64,000 nucleotides of DNA from Enoplolaimus lenunculus (lineage: Eukaryota > Nematoda > Enoplea > Enoplida > Thoracostomopsidae): the NCBI GenBank assembly GCA_030248215.1, contig JASANG010003729.1, forward strand, positions 124,001-188,000, in the 5' to 3' direction. The position numbers and the translations under genes were made by a program. The notes beneath the pieces are model-generated. The model worked only from the letters and a program-made list of their open reading frames with translations, was not told the DNA's origin and ran no database searches. Below, in pieces: positions 13,601 through 23,717 of this stretch. The stretch's first letter is position 1. The number at the start of each line of letters is the position of its first letter.

Positions 13601-16600
13601 TTTGGGAACGTAAATTTTGCATGGGAGATTTCCAAAGGTTCAAGTGCCAGTCGTTAAGAAGCAATTTCACGCTGTATATAATTATCGTGAAGTTTTAATC
13701 TATAGTCAGCTTTTCATTCAACAATAGAAGCGAAAACATATTATACGTGACTATATACGCCAACAAATTGACCTTGTGCATTTGAAAATATTCTTAAAAT
13801 TTAGCGGAATATACTAAAAAAGTGTCTCTCCCTCGATTTTTGCATTTATTATTTTTTCAGTTTGTAACTCAATATTTACACACGACGGTTGTGTTGTGAT
13901 TGCGCATGTTTTGTGTGTCTGTGAAGGTATCCGACTGTTAACCTGAAGTTTAGACATGCGATTGCTATATGAACTAAAGAGATACGGTATACAAATCAAT
14001 AATTTCAGTTGTCGTACCGTTTCATCAAAGTCAAACTCTTCTTCGCTAATATTTTCGTAATCAAAATGTTCCTGGCCGCTGCCTTCGGAGTCCGCAAAAT
14101 CTATATAAAAAGTTTTCATTACAATTAAACACATGCACATCGTAAAACATTGAAATGGCGGAAAATAGCTACACGGGCATCAGGACACGACTGAAGCTTA
14201 TATAAAGACTAGACCGAATGCTAGATAACAAAGTTCCAACAAGAACTATATTTCACAGGAAATCTAAACAGGAATTGCGAATCTATTGCGCCACCGAATT
14301 GCTGCTAACAGACTATAGATTGAATCAGGATGTAAACGTATAGTAAAAATAACGGAAACGGAAAGTGATCAAAATAATAGAAACGGAAAACGGACACTGA
14401 AGTATAAAACTTTCAAAAATGTTTTTTCTACCGACACAATTGAGGCGTGCATATAGTCACTAATCTTTCAAAAATTTTAATTTTAAAGAAAAAATAGCGG
14501 ATGCATCGAAATGTTTAAGATTTTCGATGAATTTCGTAATTTTTATTTCATTTCGAACAATTGCAGCATATCAGTAACAAAGAATTGCGAGATATACGTG
14601 TTTTATAACTAATTTTGAACGTAAAAATTACAGAATTTCCGTTATTTCTGTAACGGAAACAGAAACGAACACTGATTTTTACCGAAACGGATATTCGGTT
14701 ACACCTTGGTTTGAAATGAAATAAATGGTCACCGACGGTTTTGCGTTTTCACTAACCACTTTTCCCAACTGTAGCAGGGGGCTGTCTGAAAATTTTAACA
14801 ATACCCCTTTTTTAATATTTAGAAAAATTTCATGCCTATGCTACTGTTCCGCCCCTGTTTTAAACATTGGCCCCCTTTTTTAAAAACGCGAAAATTATCA
14901 ATGTTTACCCCCTCTATTGATTTTTTTGCTCGTCTCCCCCTTTTTGATTTTTGAAATAATTTGGAATTTTGTTTTAAATTTTTTTATGTGTAGTATGTAT
15001 GTACATGTGTGTATTTGTGCATACCTAAATATATTATTCATATTGTTGTTGTAATTGTTCTTATTGTTGTTGTTGTTGCTGTTATATTGTTGTTGTTGAT
15101 TTATGTTGTTGTTGGTGTTACACCTGGTACATTGCGCATACATAGGCAGATGTATAGGACGGCACTCAGAAGTGCGTTAGCTTGCAGCAATTTTAAAATA
15201 ATTTAAGTAAATCTGCATTACTCGGGCATGCATGGGTGCGAATACTTGTAATAAAGCGAATCCGAATAACACGTGATTTAAAATTATGGCATCCTTACGG
15301 ATAGTGGTTACAAAGGTGTGGATGCTTCTTTTGTGCAGGAGTAAATCTATAGTTTGAAGTATGGTCGAATAGCCCCTTATGGAAAAATTTAACTAATGCT
15401 ATTTCTCAGAATTAAAAGACCCTCAAATGTCTCTGAAGAAGTCAAAATAGCCGGTTTTGTGAAGTTCTGGGAATTAATCGCTCGAATTTGGTTTTGAAAT
15501 TTATAGCTTCTGGTCAAACAATGGTTTTTAGGTAAATTTTTGTAAACTTTAAGTAAAATTTTGTTTTGAAAATTACGGATTTTCGTCAAAATAGTGGATT
15601 TTTTTTTTACTTTTTATGCGATTTGAAAGATCAATTTTTTTAAAATAAACTACTTGGGTCAAAACAAGATACTTTAGATTTTTGAGCTATTTTAGAAGTT
15701 TAAATTTTCATCTAAAAACTAAATTTTTCAGACAAAACAGCTTTTTGTTAGATTTTAACAAAATTTTAAGTTCGAAATTTTTAATAAAAACCTTTTTTAA
15801 GTTAAATTTAGTGGTTTTTCAACAGTTTTGAAAAATTTTAAAATTTTATCATAAAATTCTTAGAACTCAATTAACCTTTCGGTTCACGGATATATAAGCG
15901 CAGAACAAATTGGGTTCGGGGGCTTTGTGGTATACGGGAGCGAGTTGCTGCCCGACGGTTTAGCGGATTTTGTGTTTTGTAGTTTATGATTTTTAGAGTT
16001 TACCGATTTTGAGGAGTTATTTGCTATACTTGCACGCGAAGTAAGCGTTTAGTGTCGAGATAACTGTACTGTATTTTTGAGATAAGAGTATTTGGAGCCC
16101 GTTGTATACGATAATTTTTGTGAAGCCTAAGTGGAATTTCTTACTAATTTTTGCGTGGATTTGGAATTTTTGTGAAAATTCGTGTGCGATATTTATTGCT
16201 AAGCCGGTTTTTGGAATTTTTACGATTGGAATATTACAGCGTGCATACGAGAATTCATTCCGCAAGGAGCCCCTAAGTTTCAAATAGTATTTCATAAATA
16301 CGTAATAATGTAATTTATCTGGTTAGACAAGAAGTTTTTTGGTTTGTATGATGTTGATTACAAGTATTCTGGGGTGTCAATTAGTGCTATATTGTGGTTT
16401 TAAATGGGCTACTGAGTTACCTAGTGTTCATATAGTGACTTTGAAGAGTGTTTTGCCTTTCAAGGGAGCCGTAATTTTATTATTCTATGTTCGGTTTCAG
16501 GGTTCTGAAAATAGATATTTTGTGTTACGCGATCTGAGATATTTTTGGGGCATAGGAAAGTTTAAGCATTTGTTTCTGCCATGGGGCTTGAGTTTAATTA

Positions 16601-19600
16601 AGTTGTTTTAGATTTATAGCTCGTGCGATTTTTATTGTAAGAGAATTAGAGATTTGTGCTTGCTTTGGTAACCTTCGAACTAAATTCACAAGTTGTTCTC
16701 CAGAGTGCTGACCGAGTTTGAAGTTGAATTTTTTAAGTTCGCTGTGTTACACAACTGTATAAAAACGTTCGCTGCAGGAAATACGCTGAACCTGCAGAGG
16801 AGACACAAATCATGAAAAGAACTTGAGTTCCAGCAAAACATTACACTTATATAAATCTTTTAGTTATACGCTTATTATTCACAACTTGAGACAAAACAGT
16901 AAAAACGGGAATTCAATTTTTGCAGTAAAACAGGGCTTTTTAATCTCTATAACACAGAATTTAAATAAATTTTTGTCGGGGGTAAAAACCGAAATATGAT
17001 ATAAAATAACGATTAGATGAAATGCAACTAATTCACATGCAAAACACTAACTGTAGCGTTGTGTAATTACATACATGTTTACTATGCTTCATTTTCCGAT
17101 GATAAAAGAGCGAAAATTCTCACGTATCAGCATAGTTTATCAGTACCAACGTGGGATTTAATACGTACAGCAACCGGAGTGAAAAACACTTTGTTTTCCT
17201 AATGGATTAGAACTCCGACTACACGACAGGGTGGCAGCAAAGGTTCAGATTCAGATTTGGCAAAAATTTGTGGTTCGGATTCGGATTGGGATTCGGTTGC
17301 GAAACAATCAAACAAATTAAAATGCCCAATCCAACAATATGCCACAATATGTTCTTTTCATTTTTAAGCAATAAAAAATTTAAATATCTTATAATATAAA
17401 TCAATATTTTTTGTTTCAAGTCATAAATATCAAAACTGAGGTGGGGAACAAAATATATTAACGTTTTAAAGTTATACGACTGGCATTACGTTGACATTCT
17501 GAAACTATTATAGATATACCTGAGATTTGCAAATTAGCAATAGATTCGGATTCGGTCAAATCGTGGATTCGGAAATGCCCTGCTGCACAATACTATAATG
17601 AGATCGAGCCCCCCAATAACCTCTGAGGGTTTAGGGAGCGACCGGATATTAATTTTCGAATACCGCAACCGTATCCGGACAGTCGATTTTTACCGAAACC
17701 AGATATATATAACATCTAAACCTGTGGTGCACCTTTCAGAGTATTTAAGTAGCACAAAATATATGTTTACTGAATCAGAATTGTCATCTTGAATTTTTCA
17801 TTTTTACTTCAGCGCGGTATAACATGAACTTCAGGACTACACCAAAAATGCAATCCCAGCAAGATGACAAAAATGAAAAAAGCAGTTTTACGGAACTTAA
17901 AACCACCATAAATATCCGGTATTGGGTAGGTTTATTCAGGATGCTGAAACCGGATGCCAGTTCTTTAGCGGATACTAAACCGGATCCGGATATGCGCTGC
18001 GCCCTGGCGAGCATTCATGTGAAAAATTCATTCAGACCAAAATAAATGTTTTCCATTTCTTCCGGATATAATTATTTCCACAAAAAATAATTTGGACTAC
18101 CATACCACTGCAACACATTATACATTATCATACTGAATTGAAATCTGTAAAACATACATACGAACTATATGCTACAGCACGATTTGTTGTTAAATACAAT
18201 GTTTGTCTGCGAGTTTTTAAAAAACTTGCGTGCTTCAAAAGTTAAACCATAGGTGCCAAAGAAAACATTTGTGTTTTTTAAAAGTAGCGAATATTGCAAA
18301 TACAAATGCGTTCAAAACCGAGCAAAGTTGTTAAAAACGTGGTAATCTACAAAAAAATCAGCGCCAATTTGATATTTTAGGCGCCATAGTGCCTGAATTG
18401 ACGAAAAAACAAACCTACCTCCGTCACCAGCACTAGTTGCAGAAGTAGCGGAATTAGACATCTGCTCGAGCATGGTAGAATCGGCATCGCTGCAGTCTTT
18501 AGCGGCCCCGCGCGTTGCAGTGTTTAACCGTTTGCTAGCAGCTGATCCCATTCCGACTATAGAACTTTGGTCTCCAACTGACACAGACAGAGAACTAGCA
18601 TCTGCAAACGTTTGACTGCGGTCTTCAATTGGCTGATTCTGTCCGCCGTTAATAGATTGTGGATCTTTATTGCTATCCACATCTGCATTTCTTGGCAACT
18701 CTAACGTATAAATGTCTTTATTACGTTTATCAGCTATAGCTGATCCAACTAAAATAAATACAATACATTTATGTGTATTTTTAAAATTAAGATCAAGTCT
18801 AAGTCTAGTCTAAACGTGACGTAATATGCGTAGCCAGAAGAACACATACGCATAAAGGAACTACCGTATACCAATTTACCGGATACAGGCACCGGATACT
18901 GAATTGTTTACCGGAACCGGATGTTAGCCGGGTACAGCATTCAAATTTGCGCGCTGCTGGAAGAAGCTTAGTAGGTTTATACTCGATACCGCACCCGGAT
19001 ACAATATCAGTATGGAGCCGGATATTAAACCGAAATCGGATAACCTGGTAATACCTGACATCAGGGTGCAACCGGAATTACAATTTACCGGAACCGGAAC
19101 CGGAATTTGAAAATTTTACCGGAACCGGAACCGGAAAGTGAAAAATGCATTTCACCAAAAATTTCATTTTATTCTTATTTTTTGCTCTATTATTTGTGAA
19201 ATAACCTTAGTCGAACATAGGTATTTATTTTTAATTTGTTGTATTTTAGATTTTCGTCGTCGACTGAAGTGAAATCCACCATCATTGGCTTATATTTGGA
19301 GTACAAGTGGCTTTCAAAAGAGATTCTTAAAAATTAGCAAAGTTAAGAAAACGGCCAAATTATAACACCGGAATTTTTAAATCCGGTAAAAATTTACCGG
19401 AACCGGAACCGGAAGGTGAAAAAATACCGGAACCGGAATTCCGGTTGCACCCTGCCTGACATACGTAAACACAAATTTTTGTTAATACATTACCAATCAA
19501 CAAAAAGCTTTTTGTCAGATACATAATGACTCACCAGATCTAATAGGAGAACTTTGTGCGACTTCAGAAGTCACAACAACGTTATTTTTTCCGGTTAGCT

Positions 19601-22600
19601 TGCCCAAATCTAATTTACTGCTATCGTGGCATAAAGCTGCAGCTGTTTCGTCTGTAAGTCTTTCATTTGCAACTAGAGACGCATTCTGCAAACTTGTCGA
19701 GTTATCCTGAGTGGTATCAGCTAAGATAGTTCCGCTGCTGCCCGCGGCTCTTCGCTTCGGAGGTGTTCTTGACCGAGAATGACAGCTACTTCGGTGAGAA
19801 GACGAGGATGAACGTCGCTGTGATAATCTTTTTACAACTTCGCTTTCTTCATCACGTAGCCCAGGTTCGTCGCCAGACTTGCCTGTTGAAAATTCTTTTC
19901 GATGATGCTTTGAAGCATCCGAAGCATGTCGCGAGTATGAGCTAGTCTCACTGGAGCTGCCGTGCCGGCCATACTCACCAGGATTAGCGTGCGGATTGCC
20001 ACCACCATACATATCCGATTGCCCCATGTTTGATGCGCTAGTGCTGGCAGTTTCGTCTCCGGAACCGCCGCAGTCAATATGAGGCGAAGGCAAGCGACGC
20101 TTACTTTCATTACCAACATTGCTTCCGCTGTTGCTGCCACCACTGCGCGACGGATAACTTTGGATTATCCTATAATGGTGTTGATTTTGATGATGTGCCC
20201 GAAAATTTTGCCTGCTCTGGTGTTGTTGCGAATACTGACGCTGCTGTCTGGCGTGCTTAGACGGAGGAACAATGCGACGAGATGGACCCTGGTGAACTGA
20301 TCGCTCGCCGGTTCTACTTCGATCTCTGGGAGGACTACTTACATGTTGACGACTGCCTTCAACAGAGATGGCTGAGTCATGATAGAAATTATTATTCAAT
20401 GGCGACGAGGAATGGTGGCGCATAGATGCATCACGATACGATGGAATACGTTGATTATCAGCGCCTGGTGGGTACTCGTTAGGTCCGTGAAGCGTGGCAG
20501 AACTTCCTGGTGGGACTAAATCAGATGAAAAATTCATCGGGTTGTGACGCTGGCGGTCGAGCCCAACTTGCCCTGTCTGTACGGAAGAACAAGTCTCAGG
20601 ATGGTTGAACGTGTATACGAACCCTTGTTTTGAAGCAAGGTCTGTATTATCAACGCTAGATGAAATCTGGTAAGGCTGATGTAATTGTGGCGCTGGCATA
20701 GCACTATGCGGTGGCTGCTGTGGTGAATGATGAACTCCTAGCATTGGCGGTTGGAGTTGTTGCCCAGAGTACTGCGAGCCTGGTGGCGGCGGACCAATTA
20801 TCACTGGCGACGTTCCTGGGGGAACAGGTGTCGCTGATGAGATAGCTTGCAGCTGATCGCTGTGTAGTTGACTAAGATGTTGAGGCGCTCCACGTTGTGT
20901 GTGTTGTTGTTGTTGCTGCTGCTGCTGCTGCTGTTGCTGCTGCTCAGGTGTACAGACGTTTGTAACACTTGGAGATCCAGTATTGCGTTGCACAAGATGC
21001 GTTAAATGTTGAGAAACTCCAATTTGTTGCCGTTGGGCTTGAATGTGTATGTCTGATTGTTGTTGTTGTTGTTGTTGTTGTTGCTGTTGTAGCTGAGCTT
21101 GCTGCTGTGATATTGCAATCTGTTGTCGTTGCTGTTGAACATGCAATTCAGATTGCTGCGGGTGATGTTGTTGTATCTGATGTTGCTGCATTCCAGCCGA
21201 CTGACTTGGTGACGGCAATATGTCTACATGAGCACTTTGCATGTGTTGGTGCTGTTGTTGACTATGCTGTTGATGCATGTGATTATGATATCCAGCAACA
21301 GTTGCGACAACGCCAGGAACAATATGTTGAGGACGTGAAGACGATCCATCGCTGGTTAGTACAATCTGACCTTGTGTGGGTCCCAATGTTCCGGGATAAT
21401 TTATTTGCTGTTGGTGACCCAACGATTGCCCAGAAGTTTGTACTGAGTATTGCTGCGGTTGCTGCTGCAATTGCTGCTGACGATGTTGCTGAGACTCCTG
21501 TTGAGCTAAACTACACACTCCATGATCCATTTGATGGTATGGCGATGGCTGAAAAAGAGTGACTGCATTTTGCTGCGGTTGTGATGACATAGGGTATGCA
21601 ACACCAACTTGTTGAGACGGCTGAGTTTGCTGATGCTGTTGTATATGAGGAGTGCTACCTGGCGCCATTGATGTCGGACAATACTGCGTTGTGATTTGAA
21701 CCTGTTGATGCATGGGATCTTGGCGACCAACCGCAGCTAATTGATGGGGTTGACTGGAATGATGTTGTTGTTGCGGCTGAAAGCCAGTGCCAACGCCATT
21801 TGATGGAATCCCGCTAGTTGTGGTGTTCGGCACTTGATTCATTGATGCGGCTGGTGGCAACGGATGAGGAGCGTAAACTATTTGTTGCGGTATTTGCTGA
21901 TGTTGCGGTAAAACTGACTGATGTATTCCTGGGGCAGTTGACGAAACTAGTCCAGCTGGCCCTGGCACAAAACCTGCAGCTGACTGTGATACATTTTGTT
22001 GAACAACCGGATTCATTGGCTGAATTTGTTGCATCTAAACAAATGCAATTCATTTTGGTGAAATTATTCAGTAGAATTAGACATGTGTCCTTACAAACAC
22101 AGTCCACCGAAATATGCGTCATGCTACAACCGGCGTTCCAACATAAACATATATACTGCACTATACTACCAGTCGTAGTGGGACTACATTTATTGAGCGA
22201 AGCTCGAACACACGTAAGCAATTAAGGTAATATGCAAATTAGTTGTTAGCTAACTATTCATTTATCGGTTTTGGAGGTTTGTAAGCAATTTCCTGAGATT
22301 CCTCGCACCCAAAAACCATCCGGCCACCCTAATAATTTTTGGAATAATTTAAAAAGTCCTAATTTTGTCTTGTCAATTAAGCTAATATGCACATTAGCTA
22401 TTAGCTAACTATTCAATTATCGGTTTTGGATGTTTGTAAACTATTTATTCAAATTCATCGCACCAAAAAACCCTTTAGTGCTGAAATTATATTGCTTTTT
22501 ACCTTAATAATTAGTGAAATATTGTAAAAAGTCCTAATTTAAGCTTATAAACTATGTTAATATGCAAATTATCTATTAGCTAACTGCTCAATTATCGGTT

Positions 22601-23205
22601 TTGCAGGTTTGTAAACAGTCTACGCAGATTCCTCGCACCCACAAACCTTTTAATGCTAAATTAGATTGCTTCTAACTGTAATAATTAGTGAAATATTGTG
22701 GAAAGTCCTAATTTAGGCTTAATTAATTATGCAAATTAGCCTATAGCTAATAAACGGCTTAAAATTTTAAAACCCCACTGCGAGGTTAACACCCCAGGAT
22801 AATTGGCTTTCATACAAAAAAAAGTTTATCAAAATCGGTTCAGCCGTTCCTGAGATTCTTTTCGGACGGACAGACGGACAGACGGACATCCACCTTTCGA
22901 CCCCCAAGTACAAAACATAAAACGCTTCGCGTAACTCCGAGCTTCGCTCGGAGTTTCGCTTCGCTTAATAATCTTTCACACTTACATTTTGTGGAATTCT
23001 TCCTGTGCTGTCGGTTGGCCAAACATTCGGATCTAAAAACAATACACTAGCTCTTGTGGCAAGACTTTTGCAGAGTGTCGATTAATTCAAAGTTTATATA
23101 GATCTGTATACAACCTTTGATACCTTTGCGATCGATTATATAAGCGGCTGACCAATTTCACTTACCATTTATAACTATCATGTCATCTAATCTTAATGCC
23201 AATTG
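97..23205 (-). CDS. VIRMA: VIRMA / virilizer, m6A methyltransferase complex scaffold (3' end beyond window; VIR_N exons not found)
   Basis: This is the scaffold of the nuclear m6A writer complex (with WTAP/Fl(2)d, ZC3H13, RBM15 and HAKAI), guiding METTL3/METTL14 and, in flies, sex-specific splicing. Exons in transcript order: 23205-23166, 23032-22986, 22034-19535, 18748-18419, 14100-14018, 13286-13197, 12912-12773, 12423-12344, 11993-11827, 11179-10313, 9961-9864, 9596-9413, 8695-8578, 8120-7962, 7420-7277, 6827-6618, 6119-6034, 5671-5525, 4749-4654, 4196-4100, 3749-3613, 3263-3064, 2454-2065, 1639-1534, 1197-1117, 699-97. All junctions are GT/AG with matching phase and give about 2,400 codons. 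Motifs in the same order as human VIRMA include DYENISEEE, FNPYSFE, LVIPGLVYI, DWTMQAL, RQIKAGLKL, LEAAALLL, GGLNAMSEMLPLPLP, LRRLCIQLSDL and SEHDHGLYHI. The order and wording of the motifs make the identity very secure. The first exon is weakly supported. The N-terminal VIR_N domain should lie between 23.2 and 38.8 kb but was not recognised. The gene continues past base 1. Confidence 0.96.
2065..4749 (-). CDS. VIRMA: VIRMA core, exons 4749-4654, 4196-4100, 3749-3613, 3263-3064, 2454-2065
   Basis: FKDTTAIEPILKLYTVTC matches human FKDMRVPSALVTLHMLLC. IRDECIKILLAYTQ matches human IQNDIIDILLTFTQ. TSIWTVMFSEVIKFTL with GGLNAMSEMLPLPLP matches human NTWSLMLKEVLSSIL with GLILLSELLPLPLP. LRTRHLWSAHLL and LRRLCIQLSDLSPPIAL match human LNTRKLWSMHLH and LRRICVQLCDLASPTAL. 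Exon 2454-2065 carries a Ser/Thr/Asp-rich, Lys-rich insert of roughly 60 residues after GMLDTIFEH, then resumes at VVTLISYLQSHPPIKHA. Its acceptor (GTGTCTTTCAG) was chosen for phase and pyrimidine tract over the one at 2513. Confidence 0.94.
5525..8120 (-). CDS. VIRMA: VIRMA core, exons 8120-7962, 7420-7277, 6827-6618, 6119-6034, 5671-5525
   Basis: The exons read in order GIPSWDIDNTGVLSSLQGL, KKSACAGYAVELLICVL, TSKMAEVTRWVDCLNKLP with ALRILKYLIV, ELKYKYCVMVFHEADAF, and KLTETHLYCWMQGMSLN followed by LLLAAMLPALC. They parallel the human segments LYLITFNPVGRSAVGHV, KKSVAYNYACILIL, LQELGKWLEPLKNL, LKWNLAVIQLF and VLQKLNSILTQPW. For 6827-6618 I chose the internal acceptor (CGCTTTAG), not the nearby TTATTAG, because only it keeps phase with the exon ending at 7277. 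The intron 7276-6828 holds a hAT-type MITE beginning at 6882. Confidence 0.93.
6882..7171. mobile_element. hAT-type MITE fragment, GATATCCGG subfamily (VIRMA intron)
   Basis: It begins CAGGGTGCGACTGGATATC, with dense GATATCCG/TCCGGA motifs in the first 120 bp, and a possible end TTTTGTACCCTG at 7171. No clear target duplication was found, so the right boundary is uncertain. Confidence 0.45.
7454..7722. mobile_element. MITE with CTTAAGTA motif arrays (VIRMA intron)
   Basis: Ends are TGGTTCTGGGTTTCTGAAA and, inverted, TGGCTAAGTTTCTGAAA. Multiple CTTAAGT/ACTTAAGTA words lie just inside both ends. A related copy lies at about 8921-9282. The superfamily was not determined. Confidence 0.65.
8578..9961 (-). 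CDS. VIRMA: VIRMA core, exons 9961-9864, 9596-9413, 8695-8578
   Basis: Exon 9961-9864 encodes GVPRKKLPGSVTFELEPV. Exon 9596-9413 encodes RVLEAAALLLSHPSVPQN followed by LEGLLFLAL and TNALLRLLL, aligning with human KGLLFFMSEYEATNLLIRAL. Exon 8695-8578 reads DADVPEEGPMQILGNEL and LLYVDELLHY. All introns have canonical ends. The intron between the second and third exons contains a MITE with CTTAAGT motifs. Confidence 0.93.
8921..9282. mobile_element. Second CTTAAGTA-type MITE (VIRMA intron)
   Basis: It shares the inner segment GTCGTTTTTAAAAGCGTACT and the right end GGAAACCCAGCCA with the copy at 7454-7722. Both ends again carry repeated CTTAAGTA/AAGTACTTA words. The left end is diverged. Confidence 0.6.
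10313..11993 (-). CDS. VIRMA: VIRMA ARM-like core (exons 11993-11827 and 11179-10313)
   Basis: The 167-nt exon encodes DTLIDWTMQALDFDHA and LRQIKAGLKLCSTLA, nearly superimposable on human LVDWTMQAL and VRQLKAGTKLVSSLA. The 867-nt exon starts KAGIQSKLLYLFEQE, continues STPVRLMIVDAL and GIETFV, and includes RVVVALQPIFRLIHYYEV, equivalent to human RVVTAGSAILQKCHFYEV. Its second half is a low-complexity acidic linker (Ser, Ala, Asp) before a final helix ending FSYDLV. The exons are separated by a 647-nt intron that contains a GATATCCGG-type MITE. Confidence 0.95.
11315..11639. mobile_element. GATATCCGG-type MITE remnant (VIRMA intron)
   Basis: TGACCCGATATCCGGTCCC at the left and GATCGGTTGCAACCTGG at the right resemble decayed CAGGGTGCAACC ends, with CCGGAT words near both ends. 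No target duplication was recognised. Confidence 0.45.
12344..14100 (-). CDS. VIRMA: VIRMA acidic motif and start of the conserved helical core (4 exons)
   Basis: Exon 14100-14018 ends in the acidic motif DYENISEEEFDFDE, equivalent to human YEQISSDEDGIADLE. Exon 13286-13197 gives DDDFLSSLAPQFNPYSFE, matching the human region before LLYFSCPYKTTFEIEI. Exon 12912-12773 begins YFKEPWLSKYEIEKV, and exon 12423-12344 reads WVQAVETIPDLVIPGL, the counterpart of human WVTALEEIPSLIIKGL. The exons are 83, 90, 140 and 80 nt with compatible phases. This is the entry to the ARM-like helical region that binds WTAP/HAKAI in other animals. Confidence 0.93.
14326..14708. mobile_element. hAT-type MITE, ACGGAAACGG subfamily (VIRMA intron)
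   Basis: Left end CAGGATGTAAACG with ACGGAAACGGAAA words; right end ACGGATATTCGGTTACACC. Flanking 8-mers GATTGAAT and GTTTGAAA match at 6 of 8 positions, as expected of an old hAT target duplication. Interior remnants of the same family occur at about 28440-28690 and in the palindrome spacer. Confidence 0.65.
14760..14960. other. Intron stretch with repeated C5T5 tracts
   Basis: Five tracts of four or five C followed by five or six T (for example CCCCCTTTTTT) occur within 200 bp, with GGGGG at the start. There is no gene content. It is part of the roughly 4.3-kb VIRMA intron. Confidence 0.5.
15030..15112. repeat. TTG microsatellite
   Basis: Interrupted (TTG)n within a VIRMA intron. Short open frames on either strand here are low-complexity artefacts. 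Confidence 0.8.
15390..17218. other. VIRMA intron interior without recognised features
   Basis: T-rich sequence. The first 490 bp (15390-15880) show loosely repeated phrases of the type TTTCGTCAAAATAG/GGTCAAAACAAG, possibly a decayed minisatellite. The rest (15.9-17.2 kb) is single copy within the window with no coding evidence. Confidence 0.4.
17227..17582. mobile_element. hAT-type MITE, GATTCGG subfamily (VIRMA intron)
   Basis: Begins CAGGGTGGCAGC and ends GGAAATGCCCTG, with GATTCGGATTCGG words inside both ends. Flanks CTACACGA and CTGCACAA agree at 6 of 8 bases. Internal sequence recurs at about 44180-44410 within MFSD10 intron 1. Confidence 0.7.
17632..18006. mobile_element. GATATCCGG-type MITE (VIRMA intron)
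   Basis: AGGGAGCGACCGGATATT at the left and GATCCGGATATGCGC then GCCCTG at the right. CCGGAT/ATCCGG words lie near both ends. The target duplication is not clear. Confidence 0.5.
18419..18748 (-). CDS. VIRMA: VIRMA linker exon
   Basis: Open exon of 330 nt, bounded by TTTTAG and a GTAGGT donor. It is polar, rich in Ser, Asp and Ala, without recognisable fold, and begins GSAIADKRNKD. Phase 1 in and phase 1 out match the RS-rich exon and the acidic exon at 14100. The intron that follows, about 4.3 kb, is the longest resolved intron of the gene and carries several MITEs. Confidence 0.85.
19062..19454. mobile_element. hAT-type MITE, CCGGAA subfamily, with perfect 8-bp target duplication
   Basis: 393 bp with inverted ends CAGGGTGCAACCGGAATT and AATTCCGGTTGCACCCTG, and CCGGAACCGGAA arrays just inside. 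It is flanked on both sides by CCTGACAT (19054-19061 and 19455-19462). It is nearly identical to 35554-35938, so the insertions are fairly recent. It lies in the VIRMA intron 80 bp downstream of the RS-rich exon. Confidence 0.92.
19535..22034 (-). CDS. VIRMA: VIRMA Gln-rich and RS-rich giant exon (833 codons)
   Basis: One 2,500-nt open exon lies between an acceptor TTTAG and a donor GTGAGT. The first roughly 450 residues are dominated by Gln, His, Pro and Ser, with two uninterrupted poly-Gln tracts near 20905-20945 and 21056-21090, both mixed CAA/CAG. The C-terminal third turns basic and Ser/Arg-rich, with segments such as RRSSSSSHRSS and SRSRTPPKRR, typical of splicing-factor RS domains. It sits where human VIRMA has a Pro-rich and acidic linker between VIR_N and the ISSDED motif, but is several times longer. 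The reading frame continues in phase into 18748-18419, so it belongs to VIRMA and not to a separate gene. It is likely intrinsically disordered. A condensate or RNA-binding role is inference. Confidence 0.9.
22169..22972. mobile_element. MITE with palindromic GAGCGAAGCTCGG end and internal tandem repeats, filling a VIRMA intron
   Basis: About 800 bp, inverted relative to 37111-37904. One end has CGAGCTTCGCTCGGAG and CGACCCCCAAGTACAAAAC; the other has TTATTGAGCGAAGCTCG. Inside are three tandem units of about 155-180 bp starting near 22225, 22378 and 22556, each containing AATTATCGGTTTTGGA. It occupies about 800 of the 951 bp between exons 23032-22986 and 22034-19535. Confidence 0.8.
22986..23205 (-). 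CDS. VIRMA: VIRMA most upstream exons seen (23205-23166 and 23032-22986)
   Basis: The exon at 23032-22986 encodes PNVWPTDSTGRIPQN and joins in phase to the large Gln-rich exon. It is bounded by TTTTTAG and GTAAGT. Upstream, 23205-23166 encodes a short stretch ending LDDMIVIN and has a good GTAAGTG donor, but its proposed acceptor (ACAAG) lacks a pyrimidine tract. Alternatively this exon is the 5' end, with translation starting at the ATG of MIVIN near 23181. If so, the protein would lack the VIR_N domain that begins other virilizers. The 3' boundary of the second exon lies only about 13 bp from a MITE that fills most of the following intron. Confidence 0.6.
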
Positions 23206-23717
23206 CTTGTAATATTTTGATTTGAGTTACACGTTTATTTATTGCTTTCGTTGCTCTTTTTAACTTTTGTTAATTTTAATGTGTAATAACCGGCAACCGG
23301 TGAGAAGTAAGCTATACTTCACAGACACGGGCGCGCATGCTGAAGAAATTTCTTGCGCCTACCGGTTTGGCTGTTACACGGTGTTGTCAGCCTGTGAGAC
23401 ATGCTTGTCCTTCAGGGTTCAACCCGAATTCCTGTTCCGACCGGAATTCCTGCAAAAATTCAATTCCTTTCTCGTTCCTGTTCCTGCATTCAAAGATGTA
23501 GGAACCTGAATTTTTACGGTTTTGTGGCAAAGTATGCCTTTTCAATTACTGCAATTTTGCTGATAAACTGTTTCTGTTGTGTTTTCCCAAACTTTAATGA
23601 TGAAATAACTGAAAATTCGTTAAAGCCATTGTTTTGGCTTTTTTCTTAAACGTCCCACAGTAATTCGGTAACGTTCGACATACGTATATAGTCGACGATA
23701 AAAGTAGTTAGAGAACC

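Noticed and set aside
20801-21562. Long antisense frames across the Gln-rich VIRMA exon
   Set aside because: Mirror frames of CAA/CAG repeats on the opposite strand. The minus-strand exon has splice phase and conserved neighbours.
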